Shown here in pieces: positions 40,090-52,319 of a stretch of DNA of 64,000 bases. Position 1 is the first letter of the stretch, and every line of letters begins with the position of its first letter. The stretch comes from Prorocentrum cordatum (lineage: Eukaryota; Sar; Dinophyceae; Prorocentrales; Prorocentraceae). The stretch covers positions 761,840-825,839 of the forward strand of contig CAUYUJ010015704.1 of the NCBI GenBank assembly GCA_963575745.1, in the 5' to 3' direction. Under the pieces are notes generated by a model, which was not told the origin of the DNA, ran no database searches, and saw only the letters and a list, made by a program, of their open reading frames with translations. A program made the translations under genes and the position numbers.

Positions 40090-42150
40090 GGGTTTCATCT
40101 TCAATGGAACTCCCCATAGGACTACGGAACGTGTGAGGGGTGTGCCGAGATGGGTGCCACTGGGGCATTCGGCGAAGCTCCCTATGGGGACATGAAACAC
40201 GCGCGGGGCGTGCCGACATGGGTGGCGGAAACGCATGTGCGGGCCGCCACTGGGGCCTCCAGTGGAGCTCCCTATGGGTCCCCGAAACATGATGCTGCTG
40301 CGGGGGGGGGGGCCGGGATGGGTGGCGGAGACGCATGTAAGCGCCGCTACTGGGGCCTTCGGTGGAGCTCCCTATGGGGCCACGAAGCGCGTGAGGGGTG
40401 TATTGGGATGTGTGGCGGGGACGCATGTGAGCGCCGCCACTGGGGCCTTCGGTGCAGCTCTCTATGGGGCCACGAAACGTGTGAGGGGTGTGCCGAATTG
40501 GGTGCGGGTGGTGACGCATGCAGGCGGTGCCACTGGGGCCTTCGGTGGAGCTCCCTATGGGGCCACGAAACCTGTTGTTGTGAGGGGCGTGCTGGGATGG
40601 GTGGCGGGTACGCATGTGAGCGCGGCCGCTGGAGCCTTCGGTGGAGCTCCCTATGGGGCCACGAAACGTGTGAGGGGTGTGCCGAATTGGGTGGGTGTGG
40701 GTGACGCATGTGAGCGCCGCCACTGGGGCCTCCGGTGGATGGGGCCACGAAACCTGTCGGGGATGTGCCCAAATGGGTGTGCGGGACGCATGCGCCTGTG
40801 AGCGCCGCCACTGGGGCCTTCGGTGGAGCTCCCTATGGGGCCACGAAACGTGTGAGGGGTGTGCCGAATTGGGTGTGCGGGACGCATGCGGGCGGCAGCA
40901 CTGGGGCCTTCGGTGGAGCTCCCTATGGGGCCACGAAACGTGTGAGGGGTGTGCCGAATTGGGTGTGCGGGACGCATGCGGGCGGCAGCACTGGGGCCTT
41001 CGGTGGGGCTCCCTATGGGGCCACGAAACGTGTGAGGGGTGTGCCGAATTGGGCGTGCGGGACGCATGCGGGCGGCAGCACTGGGGCCTTCGGTGGGGCT
41101 CCCTATGGGGCCACGAAACGTGTGAGGGGTGTGCCGAATTGGGTGTGCGGGACGCATGCGGGCGGCAGCACTGGGGCCTTCGGTGGGGCTATGGGGCCAC
41201 GAAACCCTATGCGGGGGGCCTTCGGTTCCCTATGGGGCCACGAACGTGTGAGGGGTGTGCCGAATTGGGTGTGCGGGGACGCATGCGGGCGGCAGCACTG
41301 GGGCCTTCGGTGGGGCTCCCTATGGGGCCACGAAACGTGTGAGGGGTGTGCCGAATTGGGTGTGCGGGACGCATGCGGGCGGCAGCACTGGGGCCTTCGG
41401 TGGGGCTCCCTATGGGGCCACGAAACGTGTGAGGGGTGTGCCGAATTGGGTGTGCGGGACGCATGCGGGCGGCAGCACTGGGGCCTTCGGTGGGGCTCCC
41501 TATGGGGCCACGAAACGTGTGAGGGGTGTGCCGAATTGGGTGTGCGGGACGCATGCGGGCGGCAGCACTGGGGCCTTCGGTGGGGCTCCCTATGGGGCCA
41601 CGAAACGTGTGAGGGGTGTGCCGAATTGGGTGTGCGGGACGCATGCGGGCGGCAGCACTGGGGCCTTCGGTGGGCTATGGGGCCACGAAACGTGTGAGGG
41701 GTGTGCCGAATGGGTGTGCGGGACGCATGCGGGCGGCAGCACTGGGGCCTTCGGTGGGGCTCCCTATGGGGCCACGAAACGTGTGAGGGGTGTGCCGAAT
41801 TGGGTGTGCGGGACGCATGCGGGCGGCAGCACTGGGGCCTTCGGTGGGGCTCCCTATGGGGCCACGAAACGTGTGAGGGGTGTGCCGAATTGGGTGTGCG
41901 GGACGCATGCGGGCGGCAGCACTGGGGCCTTCGGTGGGGCTCCCTATGGGGCCACGAAACGTGTGAGGGGTGTGCCGAATTGGGTGTGCGGGACGCATGC
42001 GGGCGGCAGCACTGGGGCCTTCGGTGGGGCTCCCTATGGGGCCACGAAACGTGTGAGGGGTGTGCCGAATTGGGTGTGCGGGACGCATGCGGGCGGCAGC
42101 ACTGGGGCCTTCGGCGGAGCTCCCTATGGGGCTACGAAACGCTGTACTGG
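40090..42150 (+). repeat. Tandem repeat of ~90-bp units, about 22 copies
   Basis: Each unit carries TGCCGAATTGGGTGTGCGG, GGGCCTTCGGTGGGGCTCC and CCACGAAACGTGTGAGGGG. Units before 40860 differ in sequence and length. Units from 40861 onward are nearly identical and exactly 90 bp, apart from altered units near 41190-41250 and 41670. Since 90 is divisible by three, several frames on both strands stay open; for example one plus frame repeats GVPNWVCGTHAGGSTGAFGG with a 30-residue period. Open frames alone do not show it is coding. Confidence 0.9.
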
Positions 42151-42502
42151 GCGGGTGAAACGCAAGGAAGAGGGGGAGGAGGGAGGAGGAGGAGGAAGGA
42201 GGAAGGAAGGAGACGCGGGGCACCGTCTCTTCAAAACGAGGACCCAACACCACAGGATGGTTGGGAAAAACCTGGATCCTCGATCCCCGAACCACGCGAG
42301 CCTCGATCTTCGATCCTCTCTTCAGCCGCCCGTGCGTCGAGGCGGACCGCGAGAAGAACGCGTCCGCGTACGCGCTCGTGCTCGCGCTCCGGCGGGCGGC
42401 CGCGTTGCAGCCGGGCGCTGCCCCGGAGCGCAGCGGCGCCGTCTGGCGTCTGACAAGGGCGCAGGGCGCGGAGGGCGAAAAAGAGATCGACATGATTCGT
42501 CG

Positions 42503-42692
42503 GCGAGCGAGGGGGGGAAGTGAGAAGGAGAAGTCCTTCTCAGAAGGCGGCGGAACTTCTCAGAAGCCCTCGCGCCTTCTGAGACGTTTTTGTTTTGTCT
42601 TCGGGAAGGCTTGGACAACTTCTCAGAAGGCCGGGGGGACTTGCGAGCCTTCTGAGAAGGCCGTCTCCTTCTCACTTCCCCCCCAGGCTCGC
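42503..42692. mobile_element. MITE-like palindromic element M1, copy 2
   Basis: 190 bp. Left end GCGAGCGAGGGGGGGAAGTG, right end CTTCCCCCCCAGGCTCGC. The flanks carry the 5-bp direct repeat CGTCG (42498-42502 and 42693-42697), a likely target duplication. Interior with several CTTCTCAGAAGG palindromes, as in copy 1. Confidence 0.75.
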
Positions 42693-42699
42693 CGTCGAT

Positions 42700-45550
42700 G
42701 GTGGGGGATAGGCGCAAGGGGGGACGCATGGACGCCCAATCGCCATTCGTCGCCAATGGGGTCCGACAGCCCCCCACCAAGCCCCGGACCGTCACCTGCG
42801 GGCTATCGCCGGTGTATCGCCGATCCCGGGTCGATGTGTCCCCACCCGAGTTGGTCCCCATGGCAAGACGCCGCCGGTTGAAGGAGTCGGGTCCTGGCCC
42901 AGAGGGGCGACCCCAGAGGCCAGCGTCATCGAACCACATGTTTCTTTCTCCTGGGGGGGCCTCCGAGGAGGAGTAGGAGGAGTAGTAGGAGGAGGAGGAG
43001 GCTCGGAGGAGGAGGGAGGGACCCTCCGCGGGGACCTCCGCGGCGGCCCACGCGGACCTGTTGGGAGCACGCTGTCCGGAGCACAGCACTTTCCCCCGTG
43101 GAAGGGGTCGAGAGATTCACCAGAATGGTCGCGAAACGAAAACAGTGCGTTGAAATTTGCGTCGCCCTGGACATGATGTCATCATTCCCCTCCTCCTTCA
43201 CCTCATTCTCGTCCTGATCCTCCTCATCATCTCCCTCGATTTCCTCCGCCTCCTCGTCTCCCTCGTCGTCCTCGTCCTACTCCTCCTCCTCTCTTCATGT
43301 ATCTGGGAAATCGTCTCGATAGGAACTGGCGTTTCCAGCTTCCAGTTCAATGTGTCGCACGCGACGGCTAGCTTGCTTGATTTAGTGCTGCGCGTTTACC
43401 TACTTGGGCATTCCATCCTGTTTACCCTCCCTTTCTCTTTCTTTCTCACCCCTTCATGTCAGCCAGCATGCTCGCCCAATGATGCACGATTTGGGGCTCG
43501 GTCGGCAAGAACGTGTTTTGGGCCGCCAGGGCATGGAGTGGTGTCGGTGGGGAAGAAGCAGGTCGATGGACTGCGAGTGAGCGGAAGACAGCGCCGCACA
43601 TTCGAGAGGGCCCAGATTTGTGGGGTACGAACCGAGTATGGACGATGAGGGACAGTAATTTCTTGTGGGCTTCCATCGTTTCCAGACCGTCGACGATTTG
43701 GATCGAGCTGTTTGGCGCGACACCAGCTCCACGGATCCATTGGGAAAACAGAAGTCAGACTACCAGGTTCATCATTTGGCCCGTGTCTGCGCATTCGCTT
43801 GCCACACGTCGATGGACCGGTTGTGAAAAGTTTTGGGAGATCACGAGCAATCACTTTATTTCCCTCCTATGGGCCCTATGAGCCCCTCACGCCCTTCGCA
43901 TCAGGACTACGAGCCCCGTGAGCCCTGCGATTTGGCACTTAGGCTAGGGGTCTCACGCAATGATCGGCGGCCCTGGCGGATCTTCAGGCTCAAGGGCTCC
44001 AGCACACCCGCCCAGCGTCCACAGGGATAGCGCCCCCGATATTTCTAACGGCGTCTTGGTGGCGGTACCGTCTTCTCGTCGCCGTCAGGGCTCGAAATCC
44101 GACAGCAGCACCCAGACGCATCTGGAGCTGAGCCCCTGGGAAGCGGGGTGGTGCGGGGACTTCTCAGGTAGGGCCAAGGCCCTTGAGGTCTCAGAGCGGC
44201 ATGGCATGGCCCAAAGCGGGGAAATCTCACTTCGTGGTTCCGGTCCTGGCTTTCCGCCCTGAGGGTTGCGCAGGAGGGCGATGCATGAGGATTGCCCGTG
44301 GTCCTCAGACATGTGCGTGACGGAAGTGCTTGTCTTGTGCACGCTGCTCGTGGCACTTTCTGTGTAGTTAAGTACCCACCAGGAGAGTGAACGCGATGCA
44401 TTTTGCGACCTCGGTTCTTTCGGCTCGAGTTATTTACAGCAAGCCAGTGTGCGACGCAAGTTGTTTGGGATTTTCCAGGCATCATGGCTGCGGATTTCAC
44501 TCTGGAGGAGGCTGGACTTGAGGGGGCGCTTCGTTATTTGAGGATGTGGTTCAGCAGAGCAGCACATTGTCAGATATGGCGATTGCCCCTCTTCCATACT
44601 CACCCAATTCCTCGGCATCCTCCTCGTCCTCGCTACTCACTGTCCTCCTTCCTCCTCCCGGGCCCGTGGTCGAAGAGCCCCATACCGAATTCCGTGTTCT
44701 CAGCACGGCGACGGTGATTGCATGCGTGCATGCGCTTGCAAACGGCAAACGCAGTGGCGACAGCATGATGAATTGAAGTCGTTGCTCTATCAGCCGGACG
44801 AGTTCCTTCTTGCTCGGCCTGGCTCAAGCCAGGGTCCCAGCCAGGTTTAGTGTTTGCTTTAGTTTCGGCGTTCTGCGATGTAGGGACGTTGAAGAGGAGG
44901 AGAAGGAGGAGGATGGAGGGAGAGGGAGCAGGGAGGAGAAGGAGGGAGGAGTGGGACTGAAGAATATGGAGCAAGGAGGAGGAGGAGGAGGAGGAGGAGG
45001 AGGAGAAGGATCATGATGAGCTCTGCTCACGCCTCCCTCCCCCACCCTCGCGGCGGCGGCGGAGAGTCAGTCGTAGCGAAGCCGGGGCATCCGGAGGTGC
45101 AGAAGCACAACACCCCAGAGGATGCTTGGGTGATCGTGGACGGCACCATCTACGATGCGGGGAGGGAGCCTTCTTCCATCATTCAGATTCGAGCTTCGAG
45201 ATCGAGGGATCTCCTCCCTGCTCCTCCCCCGTTCTCCTCACTCCTTCTCTCCCCCCGCCTCAGCCTCCCCCCCCTCACCATGACTCCCTCCTCATCTCTT
45301 CCCCTTCTCGTTCTCCCGTTCCTTTTTCGCCCAGGTCTCCTCCTCCTTGTCCTCCGCCTCCTCTTTCGCCAAGTCGTCGGAGGCGGGGCCGCGCGCGAGC
45401 GCCTCCCGTTTGCGAGGTGGAAGCGCGCTCCGTTCCCCAAATCTCAAGTTGTGCCACCATTGGTTCGTATGTTGTGGGCGAGAGAGGGAGAGAGAGAGAG
45501 AGAGAGAGAGTAGACGGGGCCCTCTGACTCGCTCGACCTGGCTGACTTGA
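42700..45550. other. Long stretch without a firm gene
   Basis: 42960-43015 and 44976-45010 are GGA-rich. 43190-43300 is C/T-rich. 45484-45510 is (GA)n. 43450-43860 has open frames on both strands without a family match. No element ends found. Confidence 0.35.
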
Positions 45551-45553
45551 CTC

Positions 45554-45741
45554 GGATGCAACTCTTGGGAGGTCAAAGCCTGACTTTGCCCTGGTCCGAA
45601 ATCAGGTTGAATCCCGCTTGATCCCGTTTTCTCCGGCCTAGTCCCGCTCAATCCGCGGCCTACTCTGGCGCAGCAGCCCCCCAATGGGGCTTAGCACCCC
45701 TCCCTAATCCTTCCGACGGAGACCTCCCAGTAGTTGCCTCC
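45554..45741. mobile_element. MITE-like element M3, copy 2
   Basis: 188 bp. Ends GGATGCAACTCTTGGGAGG and CCTCCCAGTAGTTGCCTCC. It shares GGTCAAAGYCTGACTTTGCC and the CCGACGRAGACCTCCC block with copy 1. Confidence 0.8.
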
Positions 45742-46890
45742 AGATCTTGACTCCGCCTCCTCCGGCGCCAGCTTGCCCGAGCGGGGCGCTCGGGCCGCCG
45801 CCGCGGCATGCCACCCTGTCAGCACGGGGTAGGCGGCCACCGCACCCCGCCCCGTGGGGGGCGCCCGCCCCCCCGTGACAGAAACAGTGATACAAAAACA
45901 AAGAACATTGTCACAAAAACGAAAGCATGGTTTCAACAACATTGTTACAACAACATTGTTACAAAAACATAGAGATGCCCGCCCGTTGTAGAAAACGGTT
46001 CCTTGCATGGACAAGGAAGTGGCAGGAGGCAGAAAAGTGGTGGAGTGGGAGCCCATGCCAAGAAATACCATACGCTTTGCCAGGGTGCCCTTGTTTCTTT
46101 GGTTTGTGTTTGGATTGACTGCTGGCAGTGGTCGCAGAGAAACCGCAGGTGGCAGCGTACCCATCAGTGTCTTGACGCTGAGACGCTTTGCGTGAGCCAC
46201 CAATAAACCACCTGGCCCAGGATAGCCTGAGTTTCTCCGCTGGCAGCCGCGAAGCAAGACACGCAACCCTGACCCAATAAATTTCGGCGTTTCTTTTGGG
46301 TTGTGTTTCTTGCCATGGGTTTCTTGAGGACTGGTTTTGACTGTACGAGGAGGAGGGGCACCACGACAGTGAGGGGGGCGAGGAGGAGCATGGAGGTGGG
46401 GAGACAGGCGCGGCCGAGCGTAGACGCATGCCGAATACATTCATCTAGGCCATTCTCAGATTCTTCCTCCGTGCCTAGGGCTGACCGCCTCCCTCGCTTG
46501 TGGTGCTGCGGATCATCGTGTGTGGAGTCTGCGAGGCGGGCCTTGAGGGTCGCGCCGTGCTTCGTTTTTGGCATGTGGCGCTGTCGAGCGATGTGGCACG
46601 TGGCACGTGCTCGTGTTTGGCGGCGATGTCATCGTTGCTATGATGCTGATCATCCTCCCCCGCCTCCTCGCACCAGGGTCACGAAGACAACTACGAAGGG
46701 CCGATTCCTGAGGCGCGAGGGTGACACGAGCTCAGGCCCGCGTCGCCCACAACCGCCACCATCGAAACAGCATTCGAGGCCAGCGCCGTCAGCCGGCACA
46801 GCACAAATTTGCCGGGATTCCGACGGCGATAGCGGTGGCAAGCGTTGCGCTTGCACTTCAGATCCTCGTGCATCCCCTCTCCCTGTCCAT
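45742..46890. other. Unassigned stretch with one small ORF
   Basis: 45905-45970 repeats AACAACATTGTTAC three times. The ATG at 46007 opens a 62-codon plus frame with a hydrophobic segment (VPLFLWFVFGL); it matches nothing I know and may be chance. No other content recognised. Confidence 0.3.
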
Positions 46891-46896
46891 CCCACG

Positions 46897-47090
46897 GGAA
46901 CAGGGAAAGGCACTGCGCAACATAAGGTCGGACCGAGGTATAAGGTCGAGGTGGGTTCGGGGAGAACGCTCTCATGTTCTTCATGTTTGTTGGGTGTTCT
47001 TGTGCATCCTGGGGGAGGGTACCCTCGAACGCTCTTCAGCTTGGCCCGCGGAGGAACTCATGTTCTTGAAGGATGCTCTTCTTTCCTATA
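46897..47090 (+). repeat. Dispersed repeat R2, copy 2
   Basis: Matches 468-660 in order: CGGACCGAGGTATAAGGTCG, GGTTCGGGGAGAACG, TTGTGCATCCTGGGGGAGGG, CTCATGTTCTTGAAGG. Confidence 0.6.
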
Positions 47091-47099
47091 TCAAGCCGT

Positions 47100-48499
47100 G
47101 ATCAGGGGGTCCACGCAGATCTCATCGGCACTCCGCCCCACACTTGGGCGTGCGCGTAATTGGGGTGGCGATACAGGGGGGGGGGGGGGTAGCGAGGGAT
47201 GCCGCAAAAAGGGGCCCTCTGGGTCCCCCAAAGTGCACCCTCCTCCCCCCCAGTTATCGCCCCCCCATGAAGCTGCGCCCACTACGCAGATCTCATCGGC
47301 CTGCTCTGGGATCTCCGCCCCACCCCCCTGGCGACGCGGCGCCGCCCTCGCGGCGCGCCCCCGCACGCCAAATGAAACTGTGCGCCCAGAGGCCGCCCCG
47401 CAAGGGAGGTCGCACAGAGACCTCTGGAGTGGCTGTGTGTATATATGGCGTGTGGCGTGTTTTTGCTGTGGTTGCCCCTCCTCCTCCTCCTCCTCCTCCT
47501 CCTCCTCTTCCTCCTCATTATCCTCCTCATTATCCTCCCCCTCCTACTCCTTCTTCCAGTGTCGACCCAGGATCTCTACCCTGGGACGAGCTCTGACGAG
47601 CAATTCTCAGGAGGAGGCCGCAGGGGCGACGGGGTGCCTCACGGAGGGGGCTCCAGAGATGGCGGAAGGCATGCAGGCGCCCCATAGTACCCCTCCTCCT
47701 CCTCCTCCTCCTCCTCCTCCTCCTCCTCCTCCTTGTCCTCCTGCTTCTCCACCCTTCCTAGAGGGGTGGGTGGGGGGCAGGTCATCTCCACACCTGCTTC
47801 TCTTTTTCATCCTTCTCCTCCCCGCGCTCGACCACATCCTCATCATCCTCGCGCATGTCTCTAGTTAGTCCCATTGTTCGTCATCGTCCTTCTTGTCCTC
47901 CTCCTCCTTCTCCTCCGTCCTTTTCATATTCGTCATCCCCGCGTGCGCCTTCCCTCGCGCGCAGGGGCGCGCACGCGGGGAGCGCAGAGAAGCAGCGAGG
48001 GAGTCTGAGAGAAGGGCTGGTACGCACGGGTCGGGAGGGTGGAGGGTGGAGCAAAAGGAGAGATGGAGGGAGGGGGGAGGGGAGGAGCAGGAGGAGGGAG
48101 AGTAGAGGAGAGGGTGGAGGCGGAGAAGGGTAGGGACGGGCGAAGGAGAGAGGGTGGATGAGTAGCAGGAGGACGGAGTGATGGTGTGGCAGGGGAGGGG
48201 AGGGGAGGAGATGGGAGGGGGAGGGGGGGGATGAGGAGAAGCAAGATAGAGAGAGGGGGGGCGGCGGGAGAGGAGCAAGAGGGGAGAAGAGAGGAGCTCG
48301 TCGCCTTCCTCCCCCCGCCCTCCCCCCCTCCTCTCGCGAGGGCGCGTGGGGAGAGTGCAGGTCACCAAGTTCGCGAAGATGCACCCCGGCGGCAGGCGCG
48401 TCGTCGTCGGCGGCAAAGGAGAAGGAGGAGGAGGAGGAGGAGGAGGAGGTGGTGGACGACGAAGAGGAGGATCAGGAGGAGGAGGAGGAGCGGGAGGAG

Positions 48500-48500
<1 letters not shown>
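47100..48500. other. Low-complexity stretch without a gene
   Basis: CGCAGATCTCATCGGC occurs at 47115 and 47286. (TCC)n lies at 47475-47510 and 47690-47740. 48050-48290 is G/A-rich. Frames through these are artefacts. Confidence 0.5.
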
Positions 48501-48505
<5 letters not shown>

Positions 48506-48557
<52 letters not shown>

Positions 48558-48591
48558 CTGATGCTGATGCTGATGCTGATGATGATGATGC

Positions 48592-48627
<36 letters not shown>

Positions 48628-48660
48628 GGAGGAGGAGGAGGAGGAGGAGGAGGAGGAGGC
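48506..48660. repeat. (GAT)n then (GGA)n
   Basis: About 120 bp GATGATGAT with GCTGAT interruptions, followed by GGAGGA. Confidence 0.95.
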
Positions 48661-48979
48661 TAAGTTTGAGAAACTGGATGAGGAGGGGGAGGGTCAGTGT
48701 GACCCAAGACCGATCAACAATGTTGCAGTAAACCCTCCTGACATGTCTCCACTTCATAGGTGTCTGCACGAATATGTTCTCAATGCGGGACGTGCCTCAT
48801 ATTTTTGGGCAACGCAGCTGGGGGAAAGGGGAAGCAGCTGGGGGAAGAGAGGTGAGCATGTTTGTGCGTGCGCGGTAATGATTGGTTTTCTGGCGATTTC
48901 GGCGCACCCTACACTTTCATATGCTCAAGCTCGTCCTGCAGGAGCCTGGACGGATCGCCCCTTCCCCCGCGGGCAGTGC

Positions 48980-49700
48980 ATGGAGCACGCACTGCAGCTG
49001 GGGTGCGCGGCGGTGGGCTCGCTGCTGGCGGCGTCGGTGCAGCGCCCGACGTGCGTGTGTGACTGCACGCCACCTGCGCCCGACGAGGGCGTGCTAGAGC
49101 TGTTGGGCCAGCAGCTCCAGCGGTGCGGGCCTGATCGGCTCACCGCCTGTCCGCCTGCCGTGCCCTGCCCGCTGGCGCCCGCGTGCCCTGGGGTGCTGGG
49201 CCCCTTGCTGGCCGCCTTCGGCGGCGGCGCGCTGGCGGGCGGCCTGTCGGTGACGCTCGCCGTGGTGGTCCTAGGCGGCGGGGTTCGGCAGCGGGCTCGC
49301 GAGGCGACCTCGCTTCCTGTGCCCGCGGCGCGGCTGTCCATCGGGCCGCCGCCAGCGGGGGAGGCGCCAGCGGCGGCGCTGTCGCTGGAGGAGGAGGCCC
49401 GTGCGCAGGTCGAGAGGGTTCGAGCTCGGCGCGATGGCCCACCCGCTCACGGATCTAGGTCTGCGGGAGGGGGGCTTCGTGGTGGTAGAGTTCAATTGCC
49501 GACCCCGAGACCTGCGCCACGAGCGCTGCTTGGTCTACGTACCCGACGGGAGGACAGAGCAGGTGGGGGTCTTGACGCCAGACGGCGACTGTTACCTGGA
49601 GGAGTGGGACTTGCCCGACGTGGCTTCGTGGACGCGGCTGCCCAAAGGTGTGCAGGGCGGCGACCTGGGGAACCCGCGCCTGCGCATTGGATCATCGCAT
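48980..49700 (+). pseudogene. Truncated 5' ORF of a second tyrosine-recombinase retrotransposon copy
   Basis: From the ATG at 48980 the protein begins with a hydrophobic helix (LQLGCAAVGSLLAA), a Cys-rich segment (RPTCVCDCTPPAPDE) and a second long hydrophobic segment (GGGALAGGLSVTLAVVVLGG). It then changes frame near 49400 and continues with GGFVVVEFNCRPRDLRHER and VGVLTPDGDCYLEEWDL. The last part aligns with the domain at 24870-25000 in the complete element (HER ... LTPD). The copy stops near 49700, where unrelated sequence begins. No split repeat or polymerase accompanies it. Confidence 0.6.
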
Positions 49701-49701
49701 G

Positions 49702-49980
49702 GAAGGCGGCTGCATTGGCATTAGATTTCAGTAAGAACGCAATCTGTTTTGCCGCCAAAGTTGGGCGGGCTGCGGCCTTGAAATTCAGGTTGTCCCGAAG
49801 GAACATGGTGTTGACCTCATCAGGCTGGCCCCCGCTGTCGGTCGTCCGCCGTGACTTGGTGTCGGGCGCGCCGGGGCCAGCCTGCATGCCAGGCTCATCT
49901 CTCTTCCCTTCCTCGACCTTGCCGCGCGCCTCCGCCGCCTTGGCCATAGCTGCATCCAAGCACTTCTGAAGATCTGTCAT
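49702..49980 (-). CDS. Unknown minus-strand ORF fragment
   Basis: An ATG at 49980 (minus) opens a frame of about 93 codons with a helical start (MTDLQKCLDAAMAKAAEARG), a polar middle and a C-terminal block (MFLRDNLNFKAAARPTLAAK, then FLLKSNANAAAFHAMIQ). Beyond 49702 it runs antisense to the retrotransposon fragment, so the real sequence is cut there. I do not recognise it. It lies on the same strand as the LINE sequence to its right and may belong to another element. Confidence 0.35.
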
Positions 49981-50244
49981 GATGTATAGCCAGACAACGT
50001 CGGGCACCAATAAGGATAATATTCGAAATTCGCTTGAACCCAAGGCCATTACAGATCCAAGATACACACTGTGACATCACTCCACAGGAAGAGGAGTGTG
50101 GTAAATCTACGGATGGAACTTAGCTGGGAGATCACGTGCTGCTGCTAGCGTACGATGCCACCGATTCGTGTTGAGAGGTAGTCCGAAAGCTTCTCGGCGT
50201 TCTCTACACCCTCGCTCGTGCCGTGGCCGTCCGTGAGGATTTGC

Positions 50245-52310
50245 CTAGAACGTACCACAGGGTGCGCACGGATGGTCACGTATCTGTGTGCGGGTTAGCA
50301 TACGTGTGCGAGTTAACCACATATCGTATGGCATGCGGGGACATATTTTCCTATGACATATCTGTTCCAACTTCCCCTTTTCGTCGTTCGTGTACTCCTT
50401 CCTGCAATACGGACATATATGCATAGGTATGTTATTAGGCTGCGTGGGAGGAGGGAGACCACCAATCTGAGTACGTGAGACCAAATTTTGAAACCAACCA
50501 GGGAGGCCCGACTCCGTCATGATGTTTGACCAGGCTGCTAGACATGTGCGACATCGTGAACACGCTGTGCGCCCTAGATCCTGCCACTTCCCACCCATGC
50601 AATATCCGTACTCCCTGCAACGATAACATGAACGACAATTCCGACACTTGTTGGCCTCACACTCTTGCTCCAAGATATGAGCGTCGATAGGCCAGCGGGC
50701 CATCAAGTTCGCGAGCTGCAACTTGCCCGCGTCTGACTCCCACCCTCCAGGTGGTTCCGAGATCGCCACCTGTACGCGGCGTCCTCCTGCTTTCGGCTTG
50801 GCACGAGCAACACGCGGAGCAGGATGAGGAGCGGGAGGTGGTGGGGGTACTTCTGAGGGTTCTTGAGGTGCTGGAGCAGGGACGGAAGAAGAGGCGGCTG
50901 CTGCGGGGCGGCGCAGCGTCGCAGCTGGGGCCCCCGAGGAACAAGGTGGGGCCGCTGCCGCTGCGCTGGAACTCATGCTGGCTGACTGCGCTGGCTGCAC
51001 ATGCTGAGCGGGCTGGGTGGGCACAGGTGGGCGGGGCTGGTTTCCTCGAAGACGTCGATACTGTTGACGAGGGAAGCCCACTGGTACCTCAAAGAACCCA
51101 TCGGATTCCCGAGACGCCTCTGGAAGGTTGTGTAGTCCCCCAAGTTCTTGTTGGGCCTGCTCACGAATGTTTGCCTTCCGAACTCGGGCCGCGGGGTCCT
51201 GGCACTCACAATGTCGGATATGTTTTTTGTAGCCCTTCCAAGGCCAGTAGTGCCCACAAAACTTGCGTAAACATAGACCCGACGATATAATAGTCATCTT
51301 ACCTTGCTCGAGGTTCAGGCGAAGGGCACGACTTTCTTGTTGTTCGCGGGGGCCTCCGACTGCATGACGAACTTTCCAAAGATCCCTATTGGCCTCCAAT
51401 TGTCGTTCGTGCCTCCATTTACGCATAAGTTTGGCCCACAAGAGCCGATTTTGTACCATGTTTGCCCACTCTTCACGCCAACGCCCCCTAGGAATATCAT
51501 AATATTGCATGATAGCTTCAACTTTCTGCCACAATACTGTACGGATCCTAAGCCTCGCGCCACCAAAGGTCTTGACCGAGGTAAACTCTTCCTCGGGATA
51601 AAGCCATAAAATCTGCCTGTCCAATCGTTCAGGAGGGAGCCTCATCTGGTGGCCCAAAAACTGTAACCTCCTCCAGTCAATATAAATATCAACCAAATCT
51701 AGATTCAACTGCCGCCTGAGATCCTGCATCGTCTTCCGGTCATCGTGCATACATGAGCGGCGCTGGTGTAAAAGTCCCAGCATGCACTTGTGAACAAATC
51801 CTTGGTAGCGTCGAAGCTCAAGCTTAGTAAAAGTACGGCTCTCACAGCTAAAGAGCAAGCATGCCAGGACTGTGGCCTTGAAGAGCATCCCCAAATGCTT
51901 GACGTCAAGTTTCAAACGACTGCCCGCCACGCGTTTGGGCAGCAGTTCTGAGGCTTTGGTGTAATGGGTGGTGCACGGGCAGTCGATTTGGCTACGAGCG
52001 TCAGTGCCGCTTTGGCTGTGGTAGGGGCCCGGACTCGATCCGCCATTTCGCATCCTGCAGCGTGGTTCGAGGGCTTCTTGGGGAACCCCCTCGGGAACGG
52101 CAACAAGCACTTGAGCGCTTCCTCCGGATCGGGGGGCCCAGGATGACAGACGAGGAGCTGGTGTTTTGGGCTGTTTCCATTTATGGATTGTACCGTAAGT
52201 ACGCACAATATGGCGAGGCACCGGGACATCCCCGACCGAGACTTTCACGGCGCCTTCCGAGAGTTCTGTCACGAAGGCAGACGGGGGCATGGCGACAGCG
52301 GCACGACAGC
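50245..52310 (-). pseudogene. LINE polymerase C-terminal segment with three zinc-finger-like clusters
   Basis: Minus-strand frame of about 690 codons. The upstream part (about 52310-51960) is disordered, with VGDVPVPRHIVRTYG and, in another frame, EMADRVRAPTTAKAAL. Then comes the LINE thumb block LGMLFKATVLACLLFSCESR and HKCMLGLLHQRR (about 51900-51790). A C2HC-like cluster (LCLRKFCG ... HIRHCEC), a Pro-rich linker, a dense Cys cluster (CRNCRSCYRCREYGYC ... CSRCRTC) and a last CPYC ... H ... C cluster follow, ending with TGA at 50245. Such clusters in LINEs are thought to bind RNA or DNA at the target. No frameshift after 51950. Confidence 0.75.
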
Positions 52311-52319
52311 GTGAACTTT

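Noticed and set aside
40090-42150. CRISPR array
   Set aside because: Units are contiguous and near identical over their whole length, with no unique spacers and no cas genes. The host is eukaryotic.
41255-42523. 422-codon plus frame in the 90-bp repeat
   Set aside because: The period is a multiple of three, so openness is automatic once one unit lacks stops. Plus and minus frames are equally long. No family match.
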